NCBI RefSeq assembly: GCF_000346465.2
Contig: NC_034011.1
Location: 12,572,850 to 12,636,849 of the forward strand
Origin: Prunus persica
Taxonomy: Eukaryota > Streptophyta > Magnoliopsida > Rosales > Rosaceae
DNA: 64,000 bases
Direction of reading: 5' to 3'
In this document: positions 34,531 through 46,499 of the stretch, in pieces
How the letters are laid out: each line of letters begins with the position of its first letter
Position numbering within the stretch: the stretch's first letter is position 1
Program-made: the position numbers and the translations under genes
Notes under the pieces: generated by a model
What the model saw: only the letters and a program-made list of their open reading frames with translations
Told to the model about the DNA's origin: nothing
Database searches by the model: none

Positions 34531-37500
34531 TGGCATTCCTGCTAGAGTTTTGATTGACCCTGGGGCTACGCACTCATTTGTCACACCTAGTTTTGCCCAT
34601 AATGCCAATGTTAGACTTTCGGCTCTGCAGACTGAACTGGCGATCTCAGTACCTACAGGAGAGATTTTTAGGGTAGGTACAGTGTATTGTAATAGTACAG
34701 TGATGGTGGGAAATGTATTTTTAGAAGCAGATTTAATTCCCTTGGGCATGGTTGACTTGGATGTCATCTTAGGGATGGATTGGTTAGCCAGACATCGTGC
34801 CTCAGTAGATTGCTTCAGGAAAGAAGTTGTATTCCGTAGTCCCGGACGACCTGAAGTAACTTTTTATGGCGAACGTAGAGTGCTTCCATCTTGCCTCATT
34901 TCAGCTATGACGGCAAAACGGTTGCTGAGAAAAGGGTGCTCAGGATATATAGCACATGTCATTGATACCAGAGATAATGGGCTGCGATTGGAAGATATTC
35001 CAGTCGTACAGGACTTTCTAGATGTATTTCCTAAGGATCTTCCTGGATTACCTCCTCATCGGGAGATTGAGTTTGTTATCGAGCTCGCTCCAGGAACAAA
35101 TCCTATTTCTCAAGCACCATACAGAATGGCACCAGCAGAGTTGAGGGAATTAAAGACGCAGTTACAGGAGCTGGTAGATAAGGGTTTCATCCGACCCAGT
35201 TTTTCTCCATGGGGTGCTCCAGTATTATTTGTTAAGAAAAAGGATGCACCATGAGGTTATGCATTGACTACAGACAGCTGAACAAGATCACAGTGCGGAA
35301 TAGATATCCCTTGCCTCGCATTGATGACTTGTTTGTTCAGCTGAAGGGTGCCAAGGCTTTTTCTAAAATTAACCTGAGGTCTGGATATCATCAGTTACGG
35401 GTTAGAGAAGAGGATGTGCCTAAAACAGCATTTCGAACGAGGTATGGGCACTATGAGTTCCTGGTGATGCCATTCGGATTAACGAATGCGCCAGCTGCAT
35501 TTATGAACCTCATGAACAGAGTGTTTCGACGTTACTTGGATCGCTTAGTGATTGTGTTCATAGATGACATTCTGGTGTATTCAAAGAGTCAGAAGGCACA
35601 TATGAAGCATTTAAACCTTGTGTTGAGGACTCTGAGAAGAAGGCAACTTTATGCCAAATTCAGCAAGTGTCAATTCTGGTTAGACAGAGTGAGTTTCTTG
35701 GGGCACGTGATCTCTACAGAGGGCATTTATGTTGATCCTCAAAAGATTGAAGCAGTAGTCAATTGGCTATGACCAACTAGTGTTACTGAGATACGAAGTT
35801 TTCTGGGGTTAGCCGGGTACTACCGTCGCTTCGTGGAAGGGTTCTCCACTATAGCGGCACCTCTCACCTATTTGACAAGGAAATGAGTTCAATTTGTGTG
35901 GTCAGATAAGTGTGAGGAGAGTTTCATTGAACTCAAGACCAGGCTGACCACTGCTCCGGTTTTAGCACTTCCGGATGATAGTGGGAACTTCGTGATCTAC
36001 AGTGATGCGTCTCAACAAGGACTTGGGGTGTGCTGATGTAGCATGGTAGGGTGATCGCTTATGCTTCTAGACAACTGAAGAAGCATGAGCTGAATTATCC
36101 AGTTCATGATTTGGAACTTGCTGCAGTAGTGTTTGCCTTAAAGATTTGGCGGCATTATCTTTATGGGGAAACATGCCAGATCTTTATAGACCACAAAAGT
36201 TTAAAGTATTTATTCACCCATAAGGAATTAAATTGAGGCAAGGAAGATGGTTAGAGCTGATAACGAGCATCACCCAAGAAGAGCTAATGTTGTTGCAGAT
36301 GCACTCAGTAGAAAATCTTCAGGATCTGTAGCTTATCTTCAAGGGAGATATTTACCATTGATGGTAGAAATGAGGAAGCTCAGAGTTGGGCTAGATGTGG
36401 ATAATCAGGGAGCGCTGTTAGCTACTCTCCATGTGAGACCAGTGCTAGTAGAACGGATACTCGCAGCTCAATCTCAGGATCCTTTGATTTGCACGCTGCG
36501 AGTGGAGGTTGCAAATGGCGACAGAATTGATTGTTCTGTAAGAAATGATGGAGCGTTAATGGTGGGTAACAGGTTATATGTCCCTAATGATGAAAGTTTA
36601 AAAAGGGAGATTCTTGAGGAAGCCCATGAGTTAGTGTTTGCAATGCACCCTGGAAGCACAAAAATGTATCATACTCTGAGAGAGCACTACTGGTGGCCTT
36701 TTATGAAGAAAGAAATAGCAAAGTATGTCAGAAGATGCCTAATTTGTCAGCAAGTGAAAGCTGAGCGACAGAAACCGTCAAGGCTATTGCAACCACTTCC
36801 AATTCCTGAGTGGAAGTGGGAGCAGATTACGATGGATTTTGTGTTCAAGCTACCCCGAACACAGAGTAAGCATGATGGAGTGTGGGTCATCGTGGATCGA
36901 CTCACCAAGTCAGCTCATTTTCTGCCAGTGAGAGCAAATTATAGTTTGAACAAACTGGCTAAGATTTTCATAGATGAGATCGTGAGACTTCATGGAGTAC
37001 CAGTATCCATTGTTTCAAATCGAGACCCACGGTTTACATCCCGGTTTTGGACAAAGTTAAATAAAGCTTTTGGAACCTAATTGCAGTTTAGTACTGCATT
37101 TCACCCCCAGACGGATGGTCAGTCTGAGAGGACCATTCAGACGTTAGAAGTCATGTTGAGAGCCTGTGCACTTCAATTTCGGGGTGATTGGGATGAAAAG
37201 TTACCACTTATGGAGTTTGCATATAATAATAGTTATCAAGTGAGTATCGGAATGTCTCCATTTGATGCCTTGTATGGGAGACAATGTAGAACTCCATTCT
37301 ATTGGGATGAAGTGGGTGAACACAGATTGGTCGTATTTGAGAATGTTGAATTGACCAAGAAGCAAGTGCAAATCATTAGAGAACGACTCAAGACAGCCCA
37401 GGACCGACAAAAGAGCTATGTAGACAATAGAAGAAAAGATCTTCAGTTTGAAGTTGGAGACTGGGTATTTTTGAAATTATCACCTTGGAAAGGTGTAGTG

Positions 37501-37872
37501 CGATTTGGGAAGCGGGGAAAACTAAGTCCGCGCAACATTGGACCCTATGAGATCATAGAGCGTGTGGGTCCAGTAGCTTACAGGCTTGCTTTGCCTTCAG
37601 ATCTAGCTCGATTGCATGATGTTTTCCATGTCTCCATGCTCCGAAAGCATATTTCCGACCCTTCCCATGTGTTAGAGGAGCAACCAGTAGAGTTGGAGGC
37701 TGATTTCACTTATGTGGAGCAACCAGTTCAGATCTTGGATTGGAAGACGCAAGTGTTGCGATCGAGAGAGATTCCATTTGTAAAAGTCTTATAGAGGAGT
37801 CATACTGTGGAAGAGGCTACATGGGAACCCGAAGACCAAATGCGGGAGCAGTACCTTCACCTCTTCGAGTGA
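34531..37872 (+). pseudogene. pol: Tekay pol (PR-RT-RNaseH-INT) with chromodomain-like end
   Basis: Protease motif DPGATHSFV near 34555. RT has a one-base loss near 35240-35254 (KKKDAP then stop; frame resumes [11 protein letters not shown]), [11 protein letters not shown] and [12 protein letters not shown] at 35770 and another near 35885 interrupt the RT/RNase H region. RNase H (YSDASQQGLG, then a shift and a TAG) is followed by a deletion near 36235-36265. Integrase has HHCC (HPGSTKMYHTLREHYWW...CLICQ), TMDFVFKLP, then VSNRDPRF where the second catalytic Asp is Asn, and the Glu in GQSERTIQ. TAA interrupts at 37078-37080. After TAG at 37792 the chromodomain-type end VEEATWEPEDQM follows to about 37872. 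It cannot be functional. Confidence 0.88.
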
Positions 37873-37906
37873 CAGGTGCGTAAATTTCGAGTGACAAGGG
37901 GTAGGT

Positions 37907-40494
37907 TGTAATGACCCAAACCTAAAATTCATATTTAATTAGTAATTAATTATGCAGAAAGACGATTTTGCCCTTGGAATAAATTATGAATTCAAAGTTG
38001 ACTTTTTCACCAAAAAGGAATTTGACAATTCCACATACACCGTTGCGTAGAGCACGACGAAATGAGTTCATAGACACGAAGTGAGCTCAAATTGGAGTTT
38101 TAACGAAGAAACTACGATTGAAATATCACGAAGGGCAAAACGATAATTAGAAAAAATCAAATTTTTTATATAACCTCAGTTTTTCACTCTTTCTTTCTCT
38201 CTCTCTCTCTCTCTCAATCTCTCTCTCCCTCCCGCGACCCTCTCCCGTGCCGTCCTCCTTCTCTCCTTCGCAACTCTAGCCACCGACCACGCCTGTGGAC
38301 GGGGTCGGTACCAAACTGACCGGGACGACATCCTCTTCCAACCCCAGCCAGCTCCCGCCTCCAGCCGCCGCGGTTTCGCCGGAATTTGGAGAAGAAGCAG
38401 TCGACTTTGCCCGATCTTCACAGCCGCCGATCTCCCTCCTCCGGCCACCGTTTCAGTCGAGCCAGGTATGGATTTTGAACCTCTCGAGCTGTTCTAGCTG
38501 CATGTTGGGTAGGAATTAATCAGTTCTCAGTGTAGCTATTGGATTTTTGAACTTGAAGTTCCGGCCGATTTTCGGCCTCCGTGTTCGGCCACTTTCGGTC
38601 AGTTTTTGGGGTAGGTCCAAGAACAAAAGTGGTTCCAAATATGGTGTTACACCTAGGATAGGAGTTTGGAGCCTTGGTTTTGAGATTTTTCAGCGATGCG
38701 TAATCGCTTTGGACACCCATCGCTGCCGGCTCGTGCGGCGACGCGTGGGCAAGTGTAGTGCAGTGACACAGTGTCCTGATGTGATCCTTAGGTTGTCACG
38801 AGCGCATAGGAATTTGCGGATCTCAATTTGGATACCGTTTGAGCCTCGAACAGATTTTTCATATTGTGCGATTATCGGGTTCAATACTGTTGAGCCGTTG
38901 GATCGTAATCAATTTTAGATATGTTATTCTAGATAATTTTAGAAACGTGTAGGATTTGACGGATCGTGAATCGGAGTCTCGGATACTCCGAAAATGCGAA
39001 ACCCTAGGGCTAGGGTTTAGAAATTATGCGATTATAGGATTGTGATTACTCCGACCGTCCGATCGACACCAATACCCTCGGGACATGTGTCCTAAATATA
39101 TTGGACCTTCTAGCGGCATCCGGATCATATTGTGAGGTCATGGACCCGTGGGGTTCCGGATTGACTTTTTGGACTTTAGCGCTATTTGAGTCCCAAGATA
39201 TCGCTAAACTACCCCACGTGGAAGGAAAGTTGTTATGGGCATAGGAATCACTTTAAATTGACGCACGTATGTTTAGGAGCCGGGGGTAGAGTTTTTAATT
39301 TAATACTATATTGTATTAATAGAATATTATGGTCATTGAATCAGGCACCCGGGCACCAGTTGACCCGCAGGAGGGACCTTCAAGAGGTCTAGCGAGCTCA
39401 GACTATCAGTGAGTGGACTCTTTGTTTTAATAAATGAATTTAAGCAGTTCAGTTTCAGTTATCAGCTGTTTTATTCTGTTAAATATTTTATGTTGCATGC
39501 TGCCGAGTGAAATTTCCTTTAAAGAATATAGGAACAAATATTCTTGTTTATTATCAGATAAATGGCAGCAGAATTTTAAAGGTTACAGAAAGTTAATTAT
39601 TCATAAGATTTTCTTCAGAAACTTTATATTTTCTTAAACCACTTTGTACCCAGTTATTAAATATTGCCTTCGGATTATATTTGTTACCTTCGGTTTAGTC
39701 AGCATGCTTGACAGTTGCCCCACGAGTTCCTTAGTACTCGAACTCGTGTGGAGCGAGTAATGCGGATAAAGGTGGACTACGGTTCCCTGAATCCTGCGAG
39801 TTGCGGCTCAGACTGACCTCGTCTCACTGAGACCTGCGAGTATGTGTCACCCATGATGATGCAAGGAATTGACGGATATAAGGAATTGACGAAAATAAGG
39901 GTACACCTAGGTGATAGTTTAAACTGTTTTCAAATATATATAATTATATACATGCATTGATTTCAGAAATAAAGAAAATAAGCTAGTTTATATAACTGTT
40001 TTTACAGTGGGGTTAGTATGTTCATATGGTATTTTCTAAACTTTGTTTTTGGGTCCACTCACCCTTTTTGTTGTTTTGCGCCCCCAGGCAGTAGACGTGC
40101 ACATGAATCCACCACCGGGCCACTTCCCATCTTCCGCGCCTTTCTTTTGATGTAGCATTTGTATTTTGTACAAAGATTCACTCCTTTGTAAATTCTTAGT
40201 AGTCGCTCTGATATTTTGCCCTAGATTGACACTTGAACTGTTGGAATGTATATATACGTATGCTGGTAGTTGGTTGTATATATATATACTTGTTTTGACA
40301 GGTGTAAACATTTTGGTATTGACCCAGTTACAAGGGAAACTATGCCAGTTTTCCGGTAGAAGTCAACCTTGTTATTTTTATCATGTTTTGTATAGAAGGG
40401 CAAATAGGTCATTTGTGCCCGACATTCGCCAGGTGTCGGACACGCACAGGGTCTGGCTCGGAATCCAAAGTGGAATTTGGATCGGGTCCTGTCA
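37907..40494 (+). repeat. Tekay 3' LTR (2588 bp)
   Basis: Same ends as the 5' LTR. It holds an extra block of about 80 bp near 38363-38443 that the 5' LTR lacks, and a slightly longer AT stretch near 39295-39315. The purine-rich AAGGGGTAGGT lies directly before it as the polypurine tract. Confidence 0.93.
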
Positions 40495-40747
40495 CTAGTT
40501 ATCTCAAATACTTCAGTTGTATCAGAATTGATTGAGAAATAATGCATAACAAGTGGATGTCTCATCAAATAGAACTTTGCAGCTAAAGGAATAATTAATT
40601 ACATGATACATATGCAATAAACAGAGGAGCTGGAAATGAAATGAAACTAGGATAGGCAAATCTATTTCTTCAATCACAGAAGCATTTAATGGGTAAATTG
40701 AACAAACAACATATAGGTTAACGGGTTGAGGTAAAATTTCATCATTC

Positions 40748-42461
40748 TGTTTACCCGTTTTGTGTTTGCTCCTGTGATGGAAGGGTAAAGTTTTCCATTG
40801 CCTTGAGAACCATTGACTGGTCAACAAGTCAACTTTCTTTAGTGTGCGAGCGTGTCACTGCTGGCAATAAAAATCCTAGCAGACTTCTTAAAAACAGATA
40901 ACTTGCACCCCAAGTTACTGATTTCTAAACAAACGATTGTGAATTTGGGTGAGGAATATATCCCAAGTAAGTTCTTTTCCTGCCTCAGACTGGTGAGGAC
41001 TTCACAATTTATCACAGTGCAAAATTGGTAGTTCTTGCCAGAATAAATGATAACAAAGTGGACTGTTTTAGGCAGAACTGCCTTCTACAAAACTAGAAAG
41101 GGAAAAATCAACTCTAGAAAGACAAAAGATAGCTGGAATTCCATTTCTGCCTGGACAGAAGCTTCCGATCCGGACTGGACTGGGTATGTCTGTGCTGGAC
41201 TGGACTGTCAACAACTTCAACTGCTTGGCTTTAGCTGTGAATCGATACCAAAGTTCAAGTTTGGCAGAGCTTTAATCTATTTCAAGCCCTAGAAGGCTTT
41301 TTGAACGGGCAGAATTGCGGCCTCTTCAGTCTGAAAGGGACAGAAGTGGCTGGATTTGAGGATTTACTATGCTGGAACTGCATTGTAGTACCTGTTCTGC
41401 TTGATCAGGGCTCTCCATAAATTTGTTGAGGTTTTCATGTTTGTAAAAAACTCAAATTCTGCTTGTCTTGGCTTTTGCTGAACCAAATTTGTAACGAGAG
41501 GAGTCTCGTTTTGAATGACTTATTTCTTTAAGTCTGAACTTGGAAGTTCTGGTCTACAGCTAGCTTTTTTTGTGGCTCAAATGAGCTTTTGGTTGCTCCG
41601 ATTTGTTTGAAGGTTCTCAGAGATCAAGTGATCATTTTGAGTTTTTGTCTTTGGTTGATTTTTTGGTTGTTTGATTGATTGTTGAGTTGAGTCCTTTTGC
41701 TCTGTTCCCCTCTCTTATATTTATAGGAAATGCTGGAGTAAGGTTTCTAATTCTTTTAATAATGGGCGGCAATAATTTCTTAAAAGATCTTTCATTAAAA
41801 ATGCAAAGAAAAGGGGATTCTGGTAGATAAGCTCTTAATAGTTAGTTCCAAGGTCAATCACTTCTCTATATTTCTTGAAAGAAAACCTAACCCTTCTTCC
41901 AATCTAACTGCCCTCTACAAGAGCTCAAACTGTGATGGTTAGTTTGATTTTCCAGTTTGAACAACTCCCTGTTTCCTACTTATCTTTTTTTGAGAATATA
42001 GTCTGTGTATCCTTGAAAGATGGTGCCTTTTTGGAGCAGAAGCAATATCTCTGAATATATAAAGAGTCTTTGATCATCTGATGGCATAGATTCAGAGATG
42101 TCCCTTTTCTTTTACATCTGCTTTTGTCAACTTTTTTTTTTTATAGTCACGTGGGTCTGCCTCTGATTTTTTGTTTTATCTTTTTCCACTTGACCACGCC
42201 AAGCCCAATTTGGGTTTCTTCGAAGTCCAAGTTATCCTCGTGGTTTGGTAGGTCCCGGGCTGGGCTTCTTTGGATTTGGGCCCTCGATTATAATTTGAGT
42301 CCATACTGCCTGGGTCTGATTTTGCCTCGTCCTTCTGGGCCTCCAGTCTGTCGGGCTGAGTGTGTGTCTTGGCCCAATTTTAAAAGAATGCTGGTGGTTG
42401 CCCAAAATTGACATGGGCTTTTGTTTCCTTGTGTTGGGTGTGCCAAATTAGACCCAAAAAA
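40748..42461 (-). repeat. Tat-type 3' LTR on the minus strand (~1.71 kb)
   Basis: The end is ...CGGGTAAACA when read on the minus strand (TG at 40748-40749 on plus), matching the CGGGTGAACA end of the solo LTR at 29570. The start near 42461 is set by the adjoining purine tract and by alignment to the solo LTR start; the initial TG is not conserved, so this edge is approximate. Confidence 0.75.
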
Positions 42462-42815
42462 TGCCCCCTAAGTCTGAATCGTTTTTGAACGGTTCCAGAC
42501 TTAAATGACTTGGCCATTAATTTGCGAGCCAGTTTCTTTCGTTAGCCCACGTCTGCCACGTCTGCCTACCACAAACTAGCCTTCGTGGGAAAATGGCCAG
42601 TTACTAGCTAGTCATCATTAGGTGGCGTATTATCTTCTTCTTCCATGATTTCGAGTCTTTTTAAGAAATTTCGAAACTCCAGTTCCTGTTCATTCGAAAA
42701 CCTAGCCCTTTCAGACTTTGGTTTTCTCAGTTTTCCCAAGAATTTTCACTTTTCTTCTTCAACCAGACTCTGCCTTTCTTGCCGTTTCCTTTTTCCTAGC
42801 TCAAAACTTCTGAAC

Positions 42816-45800
42816 ATGTCTTCTCCCAACACTAGTGCCCAGGAACCTCAGTTCCTGCTGATTACACCACTGGGACTGGGGTTGATAAGCGTGCCATAGA
42901 GGTCAAAAGCAAACTCCATCCTTTTACCAAGAAAACCTAGACTAGAATGTCCTTCATTTGTTCGAGAATACCTTGGTTTTGGGCCCGTATTGGTTCAGTT
43001 CTGTTCCTACTGAAATGGCAGACCTATTCAAGAGCAATGCTGAAGCCCTCTTCTGTTTCGAAAGCTCTTTTGCCCTGGCATCTCACACTTGGGTTAGTAA
43101 GGACCTGAGTGCTCGTTCCTTTCAAGCGAAGTGAGGAACAGTCCGGTGAAGTGGGCAGACTGGATTAGCAGACTTATTCCGAGATATGGAGCTCATTGGA
43201 AGAAGGTTGGGATTTTTGACGTAATCCTGTTATCCAAGCAGTCCATTAACAGAGATGAGAATCTGCTTGCTATCGCTCTCTGTTTCTGGAATTCTGCCAG
43301 TAACACCTTTGATTTTTGTGTGGGCCCAATGACGCCAACCCTGCTAGATATGGCACAGATATTTGGGTTCAGACCCCATGGAAGACCTGCGGATGCTGTT
43401 GGTGACTATTATCGAAAGAATAACCAAGAGGAACTGTCCAACCCGTTCACTATTTCTCCAGCCACAATCAACCAGAACTGTTCTTTCTCCAATTATTTGA
43501 GGAAGTTCAGTGTTGAGAAGGACAAGGATCAGCAGCACATGTTGTTCCTCATGTACTGGCTGAACAGATTCGTCTTCCCCAATCGTTCCTCGGCAGTTCT
43601 GCTTGAGTACAGGCACCTGGCAGAAGCTCTTCACAATCACACTGACGTCGGGCTTGGGCCTTCAGTTCTGGCTCATTTGTTCAAGAACTTGCACACTACC
43701 ACCCTGGAGAATCCACTAAACCTGTCTGCTCTCGGCGCATTTTGGATGATCCAGATCTGGCTGCAGGTCTACTTCCCAGAACTAAGGTTCCCGGATATAG
43801 TTCTACTTGAGGATTAAGTCCTGGCCCAAGCGCTCAATCGAGGAGTACCTGATGTTCTTCAGGCACTGCACCAAGAGGTCCGCTGCTCAATGCCAGGTGG
43901 TGCTTAGAAGGACTTACCCCTGGTTTCAGCTTGGATATCGGCTGTTTGAGAAGGAGCCAGAAGAGGCATATGCCAAAACATACTTCAAGAAGAAATTCCT
44001 GAGTGTTACCCTACCGAGAGATCTGCCCTACTGAGGTGGAAAGCCTCCAAATTATCATTTGGGGGTGGAGGTCTATCATCCCAACTTCTACGCAAGACAA
44101 CTTGGCTGCCCACAGCTCATTCCACTCAAATCCTACAAGAGCTGCAATCGGGCTACTTCTTGGAGAGATGCAGATGATCTGGAAGTGCACAAAGATGCCA
44201 GATGCGCGGTGAATAAGATAAACAACAGCGTAGATGCTCTCTATCCAGCCTGAGAACCGAATTCCTACAGTTCTGCCGAGTTTGACGCTTGGTGGAAAGC
44301 TAGATTTCAAGGCCTGCCTGCCTCCAGCCCTGCATTCAAGGTGATTTTTGATGGCTGGGACTCCTGGAATATCTATGTAGAGGCAAAGGCAAAGAGCTTT
44401 ATGGTGAAGACCATTAAGGATATCAATGCTCAAGTTATCGAAGGTATACTCTCAATTCTGTCTTTGTCTTGCCTATTCTGCCTTAGTGATGATGCCTAAA
44501 ACTTTTGTTCTGTCTGTATCAGACCCCTCCTTGACAAATAATATAGGTGGACAATCTATCCAGGTTGGGGAGGTGATTTGTAAGTTTTCATCATTCTGTT
44601 CCTTCCATATTCTTTTGCTTGATTAAATCCTGACTTGCTTTATTTCCTGTGCAGTTACTTCTGTCATTGCTGTCAGAGACTTGGAGCTTCGCTCCGGAGA
44701 TGAAGAGGATGAAACTCAGACAGAACAACCAGTTGTTGAGGCCACTCCTTCTGGCAGAAGGAACAAGAGAAAAGAGATTGCTTCAGTCCATGATAGTGCT
44801 GCTCAGCCTGTGACTTCCAGTAAATTCTGAAAGTTTAAGCGTTCATAATTCTGTTCTGTTTTGCTCAATTCAGCTTGTGTTCTAATAGTTTATTGCCTGC
44901 TTATTGCAGCTGAAAGTCCCCATCCTCCTCCCACTAAGTCAAAAAGACTTAGAAAGAGGACTGTGGTGGAGTACGTGGCTCTAGAAGAAACTGCATCAGT
45001 TCCTACAACTAATTCTGGCACTGATAAGGAATTGAGGGAGGCTTTCGAAGCAGTGGAGCAGGAAAAAGAGCTAGAGGAAGAAGGAGAAGAAGAAGAAGAA
45101 CCTCAAGAAAAACGAAAGAGATGGAAGAGGAGGTGAGTCTTGTTTTTTGGCTATACCAGCAAATTTTGTCTTTTTATTTCCTCTATTCTGACTTCTGCCT
45201 TTCTGTAGGAGGAAATCTCTACTGAAGTGAATGTAGAGAGCATTGCTTTGGCGCAGAAACAGCAGGAAACCCTATGGGCAGAGCTGACCAGCTCAGAGTT
45301 GGCTCTTTTTGAGGATGCAGAGGCAAATCACTCTACTGCCGTTCCAGTATCTGAGGAGCAGGCAGAGCAATCTGTATCAGAACCTGTGGACCAGGCATAA
45401 CTACCTGTTGCAGCCCTAGAAGCTGGAATGGAAGTAGCTGCTGCTGTTCCTGATCTTATGGTACTTTTTTCCTGCAGTTCTATCATGTCTTTGCTTCTTA
45501 ACTATTTGGTCTTTTCAGGTAGAAGTGCCTAGAACTACTGGGGTTTTGGCAGTGATGACCAGTCCTCTTAAGCCTCCAATTGTCACTGTAAGTGCTTACT
45601 CATTTTGGATTTTCCTTTAGTCTCAAAATTTTGCATAGAACTGACTCCAGTTCTTCTTGCAGATGCCCATCCATTCCTTTCCAGGTTCATTTGCCACTGC
45701 TTCCTTTGCTGATCCGGAGCTGGCGGAATTTGAGGCCATGGATCTGGATGCCTAGCTGGACAAGCTAGAAAAACTCAGTTTCACCCCTGGCAGTGCCAAG

Positions 45801-46383
45801 TCCAAGACGGTGGAGGAGGCCATGGAGAGGCTGAGGATCTGGCAATCTTCTGAGCTGGAACTGGATGAGGACAGGGAGGCTGTTGATCAAATTGATGAAG
45901 GACCTAGACCTCCTGCATAGACAGAACATGGCTCCCAAACCTATACTTGAGATGAGCCTTGGCTTGGCAAGAGATGTGCTCGACCTCCACGACCGTTATG
46001 AGGATCTCAGGCCCACCTTCAAAACCTCTGAGTTCTACAAAGTCACTCATGAAGCCAACTTGGCTGATTACGTGAAACAGAAGGCAGAACTGGACCAGAT
46101 GGTTGCAGGATACAAGGAAGCCAAGGCCACTGCAGACAAACTAGAGAAGCAAATTAAAGAGCTTCAAAAGCAATTGGCAGAGTGCAGGGAGGTGCAGAGC
46201 AGGCTCGAGGCTGGACTGAGTTCCAAGACCAAGGCCACCTTCCTTGTGCAGAGCATGGTTTCAGTTTCCAGGCCGACTTTGGAAATTGCAGAGGCTTCAA
46301 TCCATCAGGGGGTGCTGCTCCAGAAGGAACTTTCTATCAAAAAGGCTAGTCTACAGGAGACTCTCAAGAAATTAGGGTTTTAG
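42816..46383 (+). pseudogene. Plant mobile domain (PMD) gene carried antisense in the Tat element
   Basis: ATG 42816 (MSSPNTSAQEPQFL) stops early; successive frames then spell a PMD ('aminotransferase-like') protein. 43010-43130 gives AEALFCFESSFAL, and 43131-43817 gives KWADWISRLIPRYGAHWKK, GIFDVILLSKQSI, FGFRPHGRPAD and LGAFWMIQIWLQVYFPE. 43807-44034 gives RSIEEYLMFFRHC and YPWFQLGYRL; 44059-44253 gives VYHPNFYARQLGCPQLIP, then TGA (former Trp) and DAWWKARFQGLP. Later exons with plausible GT/AG borders code a Lys/Glu-rich region (44.9-45.13 kb) and a C-terminal coiled coil (45865-46383, KQIKELQKQLAECREVQSR). Lesions: one-base shifts near 43130 and 43807 and several TAG/TGA codons fitting C-to-T or G-to-A. 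Relatives MAIN and MAIL1 in Arabidopsis act in silencing and gene expression; the TE copies have no established role. Confidence 0.8.
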
Positions 46384-46499
46384 ATTTTAAATTTAGACTT
46401 TGTAATAAACAATTAGCATAAAAAGTGGCTATATTTAAATAAAAGTTATTTATTTTTGTGGAATTTTGGTTTTTCTTGACAAAAGAAAGCAAAAATAGT

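Larger units (their letters stand above)
30619..40494 (+). mobile_element. Tekay-lineage chromovirus (Ty3/gypsy), complete but decayed
   Basis: 9.9 kb element with TG...CA LTRs, a tRNA-iMet primer site, gag with zinc knuckle, pol and a chromodomain-like end. The 5 bp duplications are CTAGT at 30614-30618 and 40495-40499. Its LTRs are visibly more diverged than those of the Athila element, so it is older. The coding region has many nonsense codons and several frameshifts. Confidence 0.93.
29576..40747 (-). pseudogene. Unrecognised host gene, 2-3 exons, broken by Tekay insertion inside an exon
   Basis: Read on the minus strand. An exon starts at 40582 (after TTTAG) and runs to 40500. It resumes, in frame across the Tekay TSD, at 30618 and ends at 30186 (donor GTGAGT). 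A second exon, 29844-29740, is exactly 35 codons with TTGTAG acceptor and GTAAGT donor (MLQFNNTEAQKRKKIKSMF, then SLYPLIGLLNVA). The first exon encodes KFYLMRHPLVMHYFSI, the TEVFEITSGEMISLLSEFMD segment that spans the insertion site, and a coiled-coil/acidic part (HVRFDPSSSEDEGRDD). The frame shifts by one base near 30535-30560, consistent with exon length. A further exon may lie at 29.60-29.68 kb. Two Tat LTRs flank the remnant. I do not recognise the family. The splice sites and phases make a real former gene very likely. Confidence 0.7.
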
